Shown one piece after another: positions 1 to 13,279 of a stretch of DNA of 64,000 nt. Position 1 is the first letter of the stretch. Each line of letters opens with the position of its first letter. The translations under genes were made by a program, and so were the position numbers. The DNA is from Diprion similis (taxonomy: Eukaryota; Arthropoda; Insecta; Hymenoptera; Diprionidae): contig NC_060116.1 in NCBI RefSeq assembly GCF_021155765.1, forward strand, positions 13,392,001 to 13,456,000. Direction: 5' to 3'. Below the pieces are notes generated by a model. That model did not search any database, was not told where the DNA came from, and saw nothing but the letters and a program-made list of their open reading frames with translations.

Positions 1-49
1 GTCAAATGTACCCGGACTTGCATAAATACAAGCAGCTTTTGCTATAATC

Positions 50-305
50 TACGCTGAATTGCAGAAATTCAGACAGACCGTAGTACTATGCATCCTGAAT
101 TGCATAAGCATAACTGCAGGTGAATTGTGATACTATGTACCCTGAATTGCATAACTGCAGGCGGATTGTGGTACTGTGTACCCTAAGTTGCATAACTGCA
201 GGCAAATTGTGTTACTATGTACCCTGAATTGCATAACTGCAGGCGGATTGTGGTAATATGTACCCTGAATTGCGCAACTGTAGGCAGATTTTCACTGTAT
301 GTTAA
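50..305. repeat. 41-bp minisatellite, about 6 copies
   Basis: A motif reading CTGAATTGCATAACTGCAGG recurs with starts near 54, 95, 142, 183, 224 and 265. The spacing is 41 bp, except 47 bp between the second and third copies, where a 6-bp insertion is visible. Copies differ by a few substitutions. The array may continue upstream of the window, since the first copy is already degenerate. No coding frame is kept through it. Confidence 0.85.
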
Positions 306-519
306 ATTGGCCATGTGTCATTTTCAGAAAACATTATAACCTAAATTGCAACCGAATTAATTCTAGAAGTTGCAAAGAAGAAGGAAAATCTCTTATTTGG
401 TTAATTGTCGAAATAATGAGTCTGGCAGTAAAAGAAAGAAAAAAGTAAAGAATATTTTGGTACTTATTGTTACTGCAGCAGCGATCGCACGACTCGGGAA
501 TAATTTTCTATATAAATCG

Positions 520-760
520 AGAGAGAGTAAGCGCAGAGACGGGGTGGGAGAGAGGGAGAGTGAGAGCGCGAGGGACTGGCAGAGGTGGGGAGGAGATGAT
601 AGGTGAGTCAGCGAGTGACCAACTGACTAAAATAAATTGAGGTAAGGCGGAGAAGCAAGAGGGAGAGTGAGGTGAACCGGGAATCGGAGAGAAGGAGAGC
701 CGCCGCTATTCAGAGAGAGAGATAGAAAGACATGAGGGGGGGGGGGGGGGGAGAGATTTA
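520..760. repeat. Purine-rich low-complexity tract with a 16-base G run
   Basis: The + strand is almost entirely A and G, with many GAGA and GGAG blocks and an uninterrupted G run at about 736-751. This is simple-sequence DNA. GAGA-type tracts often lie near insect promoters or in introns, but nothing here shows a promoter. Between the minisatellite and the exon at 980 I see no other gene. Confidence 0.7.
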
Positions 761-979
761 GAGACGCTCTCGGAGGCAGCTAAAACGCGAAACCCCGAGA
801 CGGTTCGGGGGCGTTGGATCCCGACGACGACAAAAGCAAGAGATTATTGCGGCATATACCGACGTATTCGGGGAAGCGTTGAGGCATAATAATGGAATAC
901 GCGCCTCGGACTATCACCCCGCATGAAAACAACCCTTCGCCAGCTTTTTCACCCCTATCTATTATTATTTTCTCTACAG

Positions 980-2210
980 GTACTGGACAACCGACAACAA
1001 TCAGCTGGTCACCGACCTTCCGAGGGACAACAAGGAGGCCATCCTACACAGCATAGCTTCCACTTACGCCCAGCGGGGAAAAGCCCCGACTCCAACACCC
1101 GTTTCCTGGCCGACAAGGGGCGACATGGCGAAGACGTCAAAGGCGCCCGGATGGCCCTATTACCATACCATGTATCAGCAGCAGCAGCAGAAGCAGCAAA
1201 ACTCGAACCTTCAAAGAATCCACTCGTTCGATAACAGCCAGCAAAAAATTAACGCCGACGATCGGAAACGGAACTCGACCCTACTTCGACCCTGGGGAAA
1301 CTTCACCACCGCGGTTGACCGTGTCCATCGACTCAGAGTCAAGCACCACAGACTACCGTCGAAGGGAAAACACCCCAGAGTTCGTAAGTGACTTTTACCT
1401 TTTCTCTTTCCCAAATTTCGTACCGAGATTACCGAAATTTTATTTTCTCTCTCTCTTTCTACTTTTACATCTCAAATTTAATTCACACATACTGCTCAAT
1501 GACTCTTTCAGCTAATATTCGATTCAATTTCAAATGATTTTCCCACTGTACCGAGCCATTCCGATTTTAATTTACGGCTAATTAACCCTGGAGAATTTAA
1601 TTTTCACCCTACGCGACCGAGTCTTTCTTTTTTTTCCTTTCACCCTTCGTTTTTTCTCAACTTTCTCTCAATTTTTCCCAACCGCGCAATTAACGAAAAA
1701 TGAAACATTTGCTAGTTAATTAACTTTTTTAATTGCTGCACGTATTAGTTCGTCGCGTTGTGCCGAACGTTGGTGGTGAAGATGGAATTATTTCATAATT
1801 CATGGCAACGATCGTCGTCATTTTCTCGTTTCGATCCGCGAGGCGAATCCGCAGGCCTGTATATATGTATATATTATACATGCAGGTACCGGTGATTTCT
1901 TCGGCAAGAAGGATAAATCAGCTGGCGACCCGGCAGCAGAATATCCCGGGTCTTTTCCCAGCGTAACTAATTGGGTAATTAACGCTAGCTGTTTCATTAA
2001 CCACGAAAAGGTGTCCCGTGCCGTTTCCACCCTTTTAACCCTTTAACTGCTGAATTATAATTCAGGTTAGCGACGATCGTCGAACCGAGCGCCCTTCCTC
2101 CGCGGTTCCCCTTCTTCCAAATTATCCAGTAGTTAAAACCCGGCTTGGTATTCATCCCATGATCGCTGACAATTGCAGCTAAATTACGTGGGAACGTGTC
2201 GACGTGTATG

Positions 2211-2250
<40 letters not shown>

Positions 2251-2597
2251 CAAATCTAAAATCGTTATCAAAAGTGTTAAAATAATTTTACGAAAAATCG
2301 CTACTTCCTGCAGCAGCCCTGCAAATCAGTGCCCGGAATCTCGGCTGGTATGCATAAATTTTGGATTTCAATTCCGTAGGAATGCCAAGGAACTGTAAGG
2401 TCGGGGAATGGGGACCGTGGAGCGCGTGCAGCAGGAGTTGCGGGGTCGGCGAGACGCAGAGAACGAGAAAAATCACTGTGAAACCTCGCAGGGGTGGAAC
2501 GCCCTGCCCTCCGTTGAAGGAGACGAAATGGTGCGGCAGCGCGAGTCCTTGTTCACCGGGCAGCGGGAAGCAGGTTGTCGATATATATCAGTGGTAG
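980..2597 (+). CDS. Thrombospondin type-1 domain protein, C-terminal two exons (5' part outside or not found)
   Basis: Two exons join in phase. Exon A is 980-1383 (acceptor TCTCTACAG, donor GTAAGT) and exon B is 2380-2597 (acceptor CCGTAG); the single base C left by exon A completes an Arg codon with GA of exon B. Exon A encodes about 134 residues of polar, basic, Gln-rich linker (a QQQQQ run; repeated Lys/Arg-His near its end) that I cannot assign to a domain. Exon B encodes one TSP1 repeat with WGPWSACSRSCGVG, then RTRKI, GGTPCPP and KWCG, which carries the usual Trp and Cys positions, and ends in DIYQW followed by TAG. This is a secreted or extracellular-matrix protein of a spondin / SBSPON-like kind. 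The exon upstream of 980 must leave two bases of a codon; I did not find it in 1-979. Exon B is firm, exon A is good, the exact family is unknown. Confidence 0.72.
2215..2247. repeat. (GA)n microsatellite
   Basis: About 16 uninterrupted GA dinucleotides in the intron of the TSP1 gene, roughly 130 bp upstream of its last exon. Confidence 0.95.
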
Positions 2598-5000
2598 GGA
2601 AGGAAAATTAATAACCGAAGTAAAATCAACGGATAGATACCGAATACGAGAGTACATACTATATACATTATATAGAGAAAGTTTAAGAATTGAAGAAGAA
2701 CAGGATAGTATAGTAATTATACATACATACAATTATGTAACGATAAGCCAAATACTTGAAAACCAAAGATATATAAAAGGGCGAAAGTAGCGACCACCCC
2801 CATCACCTCCGTTCTTGTATGCATCTCTTTCAGCTATGCAAGTATGCATGTACAATTTATATATATATATCATATATTATTAATTATGTCCGTGTACGCA
2901 TGTATCATATTTCTTCGTTTGAATTTTCAATCGCGTTAATTCAAGTGGATTTTATATTATATTGCATATATATATACATACATTATATATTATACCGGAA
3001 TCGCTTATTATTGATGCAACCGTCTTGATATTCTCTTTCAATACATTAATTCGTGGACGGGAATTGAAGAATATATCAGTCTTCGGAATTTCACGATCGC
3101 GTCAATTTTCCAAAATCGTATATATCCAATACCTGCCGATGCTGTTTTTACATGATACATTATATACAAATCAATATATGATGTAAACATGAATATATAT
3201 ATATATACTGACGCACAACGACGGAAAAATTTCTCGCCGAATTCATCATCATTGTACCTATTTATTAGAAAGGAAAAATCCAAACTTTTAGCGTCAACTA
3301 AACAAACGTTAACTTTACTGTATGTAGGTAGATATTAAATTTTTAAATTGATAAGAGAAAAAAGAACAAGACAAAAAAAAACATCGTCTATCGTGCATAT
3401 ATAATATCACGAGACAATCCAAACGTTGCAATATTATTTTTTTAATCTACGCTACATCTATTTCGTATATCATAAATTTCTTCTTTTCGATTTATTTAAA
3501 CGAACGAACTTGATAAACGACAACGCGATAAAAAAAAAAAAAAAAAGAAAGAAAAAAAAACCTGTAAAACTAATACGTTCACTGCGAGAATGGTCAATAT
3601 ATATTTTCTGTCCAAATAATCAAATGATAAAACACGAATAAAATGAGTAAATGAATAAATGAAGTTGCATCGAACCCTCTATTTTCATGGAATAAAAAGT
3701 AAAAAAAAAAAAGAAAACTAAAGAATATTACAAAATCACAACAATAGTTGTGAAATCTTATTGCCAGAAATCGTGTCTAACTATATATATAATAATATAT
3801 TACTATATATCTTGAAAAACCTTGAGATTAAGTATATAATATTGTATATGTATAATTTATCGAGTACAGAATATAAAGTGGGTGAAAATTTTTACAAAAT
3901 ATCATCAGGTACGTTTAGGTAAGTGTATTATATCGTAGAGTTACCGTTAACGATAATAACTAATTAATAATTATGAATGAAAACAAAAGTTAATGACAAA
4001 ATTTGAAAATCGGAAGAATAAAAAAAATTGATTAAACGTCACTTACAACTTAGTGTATAATGTATTGAAAATAGATAATCATTTACTGCCCAAGACAAGG
4101 CTTGACTCTCCACTGCTGCGTACGAAATGTTGTCGAATCTCGTCCTCGTAACAGTTTTTCTGTCACAAATTTTCGTGCGTATAATATCCTGCATCTCTGG
4201 ACAATATGAGAACAAAAAAAAGAAAATAACATTGAACAGCACGAACGAATATAACCCATGCAAATCAAATTCTATAAAATCGACGCAAAATGGGCCAAGC
4301 CGATGTAACGTAATTTTAAATCTAGGGTACAACGTTTTATATAATACAAATCGTGACTAAGGCTTTCAAAGGTTTGATATTTCTTTTTTCAACCTGAACA
4401 ACTCGTCCGTACATATGTACTTTGCCAATCGCGTGCAATAATATACCTGCACGTTATATACGTATATACAACTTTTACGTCAAGTATACATATAACATAC
4501 ATACATATACATATACGCGTAGGTAAATATATATAGATAATTGGGTACGATTGATCGCGATCCTGTATCGATCGCCTTTATACACACGATTAGCATCAAG
4601 TTATTTTTCACTTATTTTTCTTGCATATAAAAAAGTCGTAATAATAAAATTTCAAACCGTTAACAAACAACACTAATAGTTATAATAACAACAATAATAA
4701 TCGTAAATATTGGTAATACGATGTAATAAATATTAATAAATGAATAATAATAATAATTCTGTACAAGACACTGTGCATTCTATGGAATAAGAAAATTAGG
4801 TTCTAGGCTTAGCGATAAGCGATATATATGTAGCGACGTGTAACATATAAGTTTATATTACATAATAAAAATCTATCCAAGAAAATGAGAATTTTAAATA
4901 AAAAGGAAAGAACCGCGATTGAAAATTTCAGGTATGAAACGTACGTGCGGTTAACTGTTGAACGAAGAAACGAAAAACGCTTCGACGAAGCTATTATCCA
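2598..5000. other. AT-rich 3' flank of the TSP1 gene; no other gene seen
   Basis: Very AT-rich sequence with TA-rich runs (for example 2861-2880, 3195-3210 and 3783-3815), two A-rich runs (3529-3560 and 3702-3715) and only short chance reading frames. It most likely contains the 3' UTR of the TSP1 gene followed by spacer. Several AATAAA signals occur, the first clear ones near 3637 and 3652. Confidence 0.5.
3637..3642 (+). terminator. Candidate polyadenylation signal AATAAA, TSP1 gene
   Basis: AATAAA about 1.0 kb after the TAG stop, with a second AATAAA about 15 bases further on. Choice among several AT-rich candidates is a guess. Confidence 0.3.
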
Positions 5001-6975
5001 TATAATGCACGGGTGAAAATAAAGTGAGCGGGTTAAGTGCAGATAAAACCTGACTAGCGATGGTTAAAGGCGACTAAACGATTGTTTTACTAACGCCATA
5101 CCATCCAGGCTTGAGTGGCGAATGAACGACAAGCCGAAGCTGAACCCTGGCCCAAACCTGAATCACCAACCACGTTCCCAACCCTTCCCTTATTCCCGAG
5201 TGCGTCGAGCGAAATATCTGGAAAGCCGGGGTCCCGACTAACACCCTGGGCATCGCTGCTCGCGGCTCGCCGCGTTTAATCATTGCCGAAACATCCCTCA
5301 GGCAGACCAAAGCGAGGCGAAGCCACGCGGCGCGATAACGTATCGATAACGCGCGTTTCCCGAAAATCAAAACTCCCTTTTATTACCCCAGTTTTGAACC
5401 TCGTCAGAGGGCCCTTCGCTCTGCACGGTTTATTTCACGCCCCTATGACTTCAATGTTTACCAGTTATGCTCGGTGTTTGTCAAAAGGGTGCAGCAATAT
5501 TCGCTCCCACTGACACCCTCACCCCCTTGAACCCGACAAATGCGCGTATCTACACATGATAAGAGTATAATGCTGCATTGCATGATGCGGGCGCATTTCT
5601 GAATAATTTGGTGTCACTTTTTCCGGGGTGTTCCTCGTCACGTGTAAAAAATCTAGAATTCATACACTCTCGACTCATTTCCTTTTGCCGTGGGTTTCCA
5701 AAAAGTTTATTGCCAACGAATTCGGTAGATATAACATGTGATATTTATGTACCTACTATATATATGTTACAGATATAAACCGAATCCACTTTTACCAGAC
5801 AACGTACATGAGATCTGCTATAAATTTTTAAAGAACCACGTATCAAGGGGTAAAATTTCGGGCTTCGTATTCTCCCCCGCGGCTTTTCATATTTTGAATG
5901 CCCCCGCGATTTTTATCGCACGGTTGTACCTGCGGGACAGAAAAGGGAGCATTCTCGTTTCTCTTGTTATTCACATGAGAAAACGATAAGCCGATAGATC
6001 CCTGTGCGTATCTGTCTCTACAGAGATTTTCAGGGGTAAGAATCTCAAGCTAGATGCGTGACAAATTTACTGGACTCGGGATGACAGATTGGTTGACTTG
6101 ATTTTCAGGACCTTCGGATCTGGGCTCCGCCCAATAACCACTCACACACAGACACACCTTATTCGCCGATTGAAATCTGACGTTAATTAAATTCGTTGAG
6201 CCCCTTGTAACCCTCGCCTAGTAGCATACCGAAGCAGGGCTCGACGATAGGAGGCCAAATGAATGTCCCCCGAAAAGCGCAGTCTCAAGAGAACGGTGAA
6301 ACGATAAGCTCTTCCACTTTACAATCCCTCGGAGGACCAGCCGTAATTTCTCCTAAAAATCCCTGGGCCTGATCCCAATTCGAATTATATACGGTCTTTA
6401 TCCAACAGTGCAGTACCGGCAGGTATAATAGCAGGAAGAATTTCCAAGCTCCGCTCAATCGCCGTGCAGTGTGAAATAAGAAAGTGATGACCACGTCGTT
6501 GTGGGGAGGAGCGAGTGGCGCACTTGAGGTCGATGGGGTGCGAAGGGGTTTAAAGGGACGGCCAAAGCTGTCCTCTGCGTAAAGTAAATTCGGCGATCAA
6601 CGGGATGTATCCTCCCCTTCTGGAGCTGGCTGCTTTTGAAAAGCTCGCGGAATAGGAAGAGGAGGTAGTGAAAGGAAAGGAAAAGAATTCCTGCGAACCA
6701 TTCGACATCATGTTGCGGGTGGCCTGAACGGGATAGATTGAATAGAACTGAGAGCCCCGGGATGAGGGAAATTTTATCCGGCCGCGAAATGGGGATGAAA
6801 ACGGGTCGAGATTATGATTGGATCCGTTTCCCTTATCCTGCGGGGCTCCCGTCGAACCCTCCGGAGTAGTTCACCAGTGTGCAAAACCCTATTTAAATAC
6901 GCGAAAACTCGCGCCCTTATTTCCCCGTTATATACCGAAGGGTCGCTCAACCCGTACTTCAGCCCTGTTATCCAA

Positions 6976-7000
6976 CCCCCCCACCCCACCCCCCTCCCCC
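6976..7000 (-). other. C-run cluster, potential G-quadruplex on the minus strand
   Basis: Four C runs (7, 4, 6 and 5 bases) separated by single A or T bases. On the minus strand this is four G tracts with one-base loops, which fits the usual G-quadruplex rule. Confidence 0.6.
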
Positions 7001-8721
7001 TCCAGCGTCACCTGGGACCGCCCCGTACACGGCATACAACAAACCTACCCCGGCTCCATTTGAATAAGAAGCACATTTTAGCGAGATTAGGACAACGAAG
7101 GGGTTCCAACCCTCCGTCTACCCTCGGCCTTCGCTTCAACGCCGCCGCTCGAATAAGCCAACCGAAGAGTGAAATCGTCGTACTAACGATAAACAGGGAT
7201 GAAAAACCGAACATGCTGAATGGCCCAATTACCCAGAATTTCTAATGCCTTTCAGTGAGTCGGGCATCGCACATTTACACCGGATTCTTCGAGTTTACAT
7301 GAAACATCCTGGAACATCCTGTGAACATTTTCGAAACTTTCTCTTCTCTACATTGAACTTTATAGAATCGTAATTTACCAGATACAGTAGAACGCTCGCG
7401 TTTCAGTCTGTCGGCCACTAGAGAAATCCTCAGATTCTATTCGAAGTGCTTGGAAAGACTTGCGGTTCGGAAAACGGAAAGTGCAAATTTAACTGGACAT
7501 GGCCGTCTGGAATAACAATTCTCAGTTGAGTGGAACGAGTGCTCGAGCGTTGCGAGACCATTATTTTTCCGTTATCTGAAATAGTGGATATGCATAATAA
7601 GTATACAGTGAAAACGAAACGTTTCGTTCAGCTTTACAGCCATTCGGTGTAACACGAGGGTGGCAATCTCTCGAGCGAAAAATTTTCCCAATATAATGTA
7701 CGTGCAATTTAACAGCTTTATTATCATATACATTGCAGGGAAATAAGAATTGAAGGGTTTATTGTAGGTGCTCTGTTATACAATGCTCGGTCGGCAGCTA
7801 TTAAGGTGTAACAGAAATTTATGCATTTCGCATTTTGAATATCATTTCCTGGGATAATATTTCCCCGAGTCGGAAACTCGGAAATGAAAGTGTCTGCTTG
7901 GGTGATATTTAAGTGGTACACACCACCCGGATCGAGCTTCTGTTTCTCCCTCTTACTCACTTCCTCTTTCTGGATCAGGTCTGGGTCAATTTTTTGCAAC
8001 TGTTATATCCGCCAAGAAACGTTCTCTCACCGCTGTAAATGAACGAACTCTGCACAATTTTTCAGAAATACGAGTGAATTTGTCAATCTCAATCCCCGAA
8101 GATGAAAAGGTATTTATCGAGTTGTAAAATTTCACTAAGCTGAAGTTGTGAACGAAAAAATTTCACAGACGAATACACACGATATCACAAATTCAATATG
8201 GCCGGCGTTTGCACGCTTGGAATTCTATTCCTATTATAATACCATTTCCAGCGCTCGTTATTGATCTAACACTGTTTCACGTCAAATAAAAAAGTGGCAA
8301 GCATCATTTGGACATCTTTTGACCTTCGAAAATAGTCTAGAATTTCTAAGTTTAACTAACGGAATTTCCTCGTGTAACGTCTGCACATTTTCAACTCTGT
8401 AATATTAAAATTTAGAGACTGTATTCCGGTGTTTTTATCTAGGTAACAATTTAACAAATCCGACATAAAACTAGATAGTGAATACGTAACTCGATGCGGC
8501 ACGTCAAATAAGTGGAGCGGAACGAAAACCGGATGCGAGGGTCCGTCGGTACAGCCGGATACCGATACCGGCTGGAAATCCACGCTAGCGAGATATTAAT
8601 TAGCAATTTAGTCCCGGGGCTGGCTACCAGGCAGAAACCCATTCGCCCCGGAGCGCGTATCAATCAGTTCGTATTGCCGTGAAACGCACTCTCGAAATTT
8701 GAGAGCATGTCGATGGGTCGT

Positions 8722-8749
8722 GGGGGTTAAGGTGGGGAGGGGGAGGGGG
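8722..8749 (+). other. G-run cluster, potential G-quadruplex on the plus strand
   Basis: Runs of 5, 4, 5 and 5 G separated by a 7-base loop and two single-A loops. It meets the common G-quadruplex pattern. No gene is near enough to give it an obvious role. Confidence 0.6.
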
Positions 8750-11700
8750 ACAGGGATGGAGGGTGGCCCCACTTCATCCCCGTATTCCTCATCATCTCGG
8801 ATCAACGCCCTGCTCCGACGTATCCATAGATTTCTCGTTTCCATCGCTGATCGTCCATTTGCATCTTTATAAAGCATTATGTTCCCGCGTTACACATTTC
8901 CTAGTGCAGTCCGTATCGCACCTGCCCACGTGAGACTGATTTCACGCATAATTGGGGTGCCCGAAGCATCCTGAAGGCATCCAGTTTCACCGAGGCGAGG
9001 ATGATCCGGGCTGCAGGTAGCGAGGGGGAAATAATCGTGTAACAGAAAATAACGTTGTCACCGTATAGAGACTGCGGCAGCAACCGTTCCTTTTGTGCTT
9101 CGCTCGAAGAGAAAAATGATGTCGAAAGTATTATGGGTACACTGTGAGCCGATCCCTCGTCCTTGCGGTTTCTTCGCATGTCTGCAATACCCGGATAATT
9201 AATCAAAAGCCTGACACAACGCGGATGTATTATATCGTGGAAGTAGAAACAAATGAAAATCGTGTACCGTTAATAATTCTGTCAGTTATCGCACAGTTTG
9301 TGCAATAATTCTTACCCACCGTTTCGCACACATACATACTCGGGTTATCTGTACCTACTATATGTATACACCTACACTCGTATAACGTACAGGTGTAATG
9401 AGTAACCTCGCCATTTTCATATCGTTTCAAGGGCCAAGCCTGCTCCTGCGGCTTGAGTCTTCGGATTACAGGGTGAGGCCTGCTACAATGGGCGGCAGGG
9501 TGAGTTATGCGTAATATCGAGGGACGTCTATAGGCGGCGATAAAGGGTCGTTGAAGCGAAAGATTCGCGAACGGAGTATGCGGTAAGTTTTTGCGGGGGC
9601 AGCTTTTATCCGTAGGCCGATATGTGTACTCGTTCAAAACGCAATCTATTACCCCACTTGATCATTTTCGATTTAACTAATAGCGCGACCGATTTGTAGG
9701 TCGTAAGCAGAGCTGGGTCGGGGGCTGGGGGTTGGAAATCCGGGCGAAGCTCCGCGCTGCTCGAAGCCATCCAAGACGCGCGGATGCCGTAATGCGTATA
9801 TAAATGGCCAACGAGTACACGCGTGTGTGTTAACGCGTATGTGCGTGAAGAAGAGAGAAGGGGGGAGGAGGGCTGCTTTTGTTGAGGGGTGCTGTTTGAT
9901 GAATTTCGATCACACACGCACAACCCTGCAACGCACAAAGCGGCCTACGGAAGGGAACACTTTTGTGCTCGAAAATTCTCAAGTATATAAGTTATCGGGC
10001 CAAAAAATTGTTACCGCAAAAATAAATTCCTCTAAAGCATGATTTCCTGGCTAGATTGGAATTGCTTGTCAATTTTTCACCAGTCACGAAAATCTGTTGG
10101 ACACTTCTTACGGCGATATTCTGTTCGAACGGTATAAACTAGTTGTTGAGTAACTCGACCTACGAATAATATCCTAAATTATATATAAATTGAATTCTCG
10201 TTTCTAATGGAAGACATTTATTTGCGGTGCTTTGTCTGTGTAATCATAAAGCAGTACCACACTTTTAATTTTCAGTTCCTTAGGTTGCTTAAGAAGACAT
10301 TGTGTGCATTGAAGAACGAAGAAAGCCAGCAGTTATCTCAAGTACGACTTCAGTGGGTCTATGGAATAAGCAAGCAAGTCGGCTTGGTCCCTTTTACCAG
10401 ATACCCGCCCACGACAACCCCTAATGCTTCATAATAGAACTCATCATATATTTATGCAGCATGCGAGACCGTGAGTAGGGTACTTCGGAGCCAGTCTCAA
10501 ACGAAAAGGAAGAAGTCGGTTTTACCCTCTCTCTCAGACAGTCCCACCGTAGCGAATTGTACTGATCGAGCACAATGGCCGAGTGGTTGTACAGAAACTG
10601 CTGAAACTAAAAAACACAAGCACTTTTATTGTTCGGAAGGAAAGTTTTGAGGGTGAGTGTATTGCCGCACTTTGGTACCAGGCTATTGAATATCGTTCGT
10701 AAACGTTTAATTTCGCTCTTATCACAATCGATATTGAACGATCGGCTTACGTGCGAGCAGAGTAGCATCAGGAGCGGGAGCTTAGGCAAGCTTAGTCGCA
10801 AGTTCAAGGGATCTTACGGAGTAAATGAAGTTCAAGTGGAGTTCAGAGTCTGGCCCCATATCGCGTTCTTTTGTATACTTATGATTATGAATATTCCGTG
10901 CTACTCCAGGATATAAAGAGTAACGCAACTTTCATATAATCTGTGCCCCGGCAGGATTTGACTCGGGTAATTTAAAATGGCTGCTAACGCGACCTCGTCT
11001 GTTTGCCATTCCTCCCTTAAAAAGTATTTTCACAATATAATAGCAGCTAGATATGGAAAAAAGCAACTCGGTGGGTCTGCAGATTTGTAATCGAAGTGAT
11101 TTATCCCCTGACAACTAACATCGCGAGATTAATGCGCAAAACCAAACTCCACGATTGGCTTTCTCGGTTGGGTTCCGATTAGTTAGAAACACGCAGTGGT
11201 CTTGTAATAGTGATTGCAGTCAATTTATGGCCAGCCAAGAGGTATCAGCGTCCAGTATCCTCATTGTTGGGACCTCAATCAATCCTGGTAAGAACGAAAA
11301 GCCCAGTGTATTGAAGGGGCGATTCGAGACAACTTGATGTTCAAAACTCTCACGATCAGTTCAGTCGTCTGGACTTTGGAAACAGGTTTAGAATAACGCT
11401 GCCGATAAAGTTGATGATATTTTGAGATAAGGATGGCGTTGGAGCCTGCATGATGAAGTTCTAGCAAAGTTTTTGAAAGCGTTCACGAGTAAGGTATAAG
11501 ATAGAAAGTGTGTGAGACTGTGGAAAATGCAGCCGCGTGCCTGGTAAGTAAGTGAACGTGTAATATATATTATACGGAGGAAAGTTTTCCGAGGGAACAG
11601 AAGCTGCTGACACAATGGAGATATTGTTGGAAGAGAGACACACGCTCCTCCTTCACGTATGCTCCGTTAAACCTGCCGGGACCGAAGGTTCATAAAATTA

Positions 11701-12619
11701 ATAACCCATAAATTTCTCAGAATATTACAGAGAAAATTACCTCACCGCGTGTGTATGTATATACCTGACATATATGTATATGTAGAGGGCATTCACATAG
11801 CCATGTCGCGTCGCCCAGCCTTCACCCCACTAAATGGTTCGCGATGCACGAGCCTTCTGAACTTAAGGAGCGGCATAAGTGAGACACTTACGGTACTTAT
11901 TACATAAGGCGATATACGAGGCAGTTCGTACGGAACCGAGGCGCTAAGGGGTGCCAATTAAAAGAAAAGGGAATAAGACAGGGATGAACGGCTGCTCCTT
12001 TGGGTCAGCCCTTATCCCCGTCTTTGATTACTGTCCAACGGTTGATCCTCAACTTCGGGGGCTTCCGGTTCACGGTGCTTGAGTAACACGAGGAAAATTG
12101 TTGAACGAGCAAGTATTGCGCCCAGCTAAATCGAGGATTGCGTGTCTCTAACCATATCTGCCGCTTAGACCCAACCGAGGCTCCCAAAGCGGCTGCTACC
12201 AAATCTCCTACGATTTATTAGGAAAAACTCAATATTCGAGAGGGTTATTATTACCTACCTGACCCGGTGGAAAACGAGGGAGTGTGAATCAAGTCCCGAC
12301 TACGCTTTATCGTACAAGTATGTGTGTAGGTGGGATTTAATTTTTTTTTTTAATTTTCCTTTTTTTCTCTTTTACATCGACAAAAAGAAGCACGTCTTCA
12401 CTCCGCTGACAATGAGATCTCCTCGAACCATTTGCCTTTCAGATCCAGAATACCCTCGGTGAGTCAATTACGATGAAAAATTGAGATAAGATGTCTGCAG
12501 GCATCTGCAGCTCCTTCTTCACTCCCGTGGAGAAAAGTGTGTGTATAGAGAGGCTCCATCCCATCCAACCACCCACCTGCCTGTCTGACAGACTGCCTGC
12601 CTTACACGGGCCATCGTGG

Positions 12620-12870
12620 ATCCCCTTTAATTATTGATTTTAATGTGACTTTGAAGTTGCTCACGGTTACAAGTACAGTAATGGGTTATAAGTAACCTTC
12701 ATGTCACCTATCATCCTAATGAAAATTGATTTCACTTAAAAATGTTTTACAGATAATTTAATGGCTATTTATAGCTAATTAGAACCTCCCGCGTTGCACT
12801 GTGACCTATTTTAATTAGAGCCCCGACGTCGTGAGGTATTTTTGTCCAACTGCTCGGAGGTATTTATACA
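12620..12870. promoter_or_regulatory. AT-rich patch with clustered TAATTA/ATTA sites
   Basis: A block containing TTTAATTATTGATTTTAATG, CTAATTAGAACC and TTTTAATTAGAGC, with several more ATTA/TAAT cores in about 250 bp, lying in less AT-rich surroundings. Clustered homeodomain-core sites of this kind are typical of developmental enhancers or conserved noncoding elements, but AT-rich insect DNA gives them by chance too. The assignment is inference. Confidence 0.25.
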
Positions 12871-13279
12871 TCCTGTCCTCGTAAATGCGCTAGAAAGGCA
12901 AGAAAATGGAAAAATAAAATCCAGCGCAAGATCATTAACGTGGTTCTATTTTTTCTTTCTATGACTGGCTCTGTACATATCTGATTAATTTATCATTTTT
13001 ATTATTTCTGCACATTTTTAACACAAGCTCATGTTTATACCCAGCCAAAATAATACTCTGGTTGTGAAATTGATACACCGGAAAAAATCACAATCTCAGA
13101 TCTGTAGATCATTAAAAGTTTAACTTTTCATGGTCAATGAATTCCGCAACAGAATATCACACCTCCTAATAGATTAAGTTTACACGCATATACAAACTTA
13201 TTTTCAATAGAATAAAATACTTACGTCCTAAGTCTGAAAGGATCTGAAAAGTTTCGTATTCTCGAGGAATATTGCAAAA

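Larger units (their letters stand above)
5001..12600. other. Gene-free spacer with higher GC content
   Basis: Less AT-rich than its surroundings. Open frames of 60-140 codons occur on both strands (for example 6814-7245 + and 9230-9637 -) but they overlap one another, show no recognisable domain, have no splice-consistent partners and have the composition of chance frames. A perfect TATCGATA (the DRE/DREF core) is at 5341-5348. The region could be a large intron or regulatory DNA of the neighbouring gene, or hold a noncoding RNA; nothing in the sequence decides. Confidence 0.5.

Noticed and set aside
6814-7245. 143-codon plus-strand frame
   Set aside because: Composition is that of low-complexity DNA (Pro/Leu from C runs), with an overlapping frame beside it and no family match.
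9230-9938. Two long minus-strand frames (135 and 110 codons)
   Set aside because: They overlap each other and have no domains, no signal of splicing and no plausible homologue.
10925-10990. tRNA-like sequence on the minus strand (TGCCCCGGCAGGATTTGA on the plus strand)
   Set aside because: It resembles the end of a tRNA read backwards, but the T-arm bases do not pair and no D-arm or A box could be placed.
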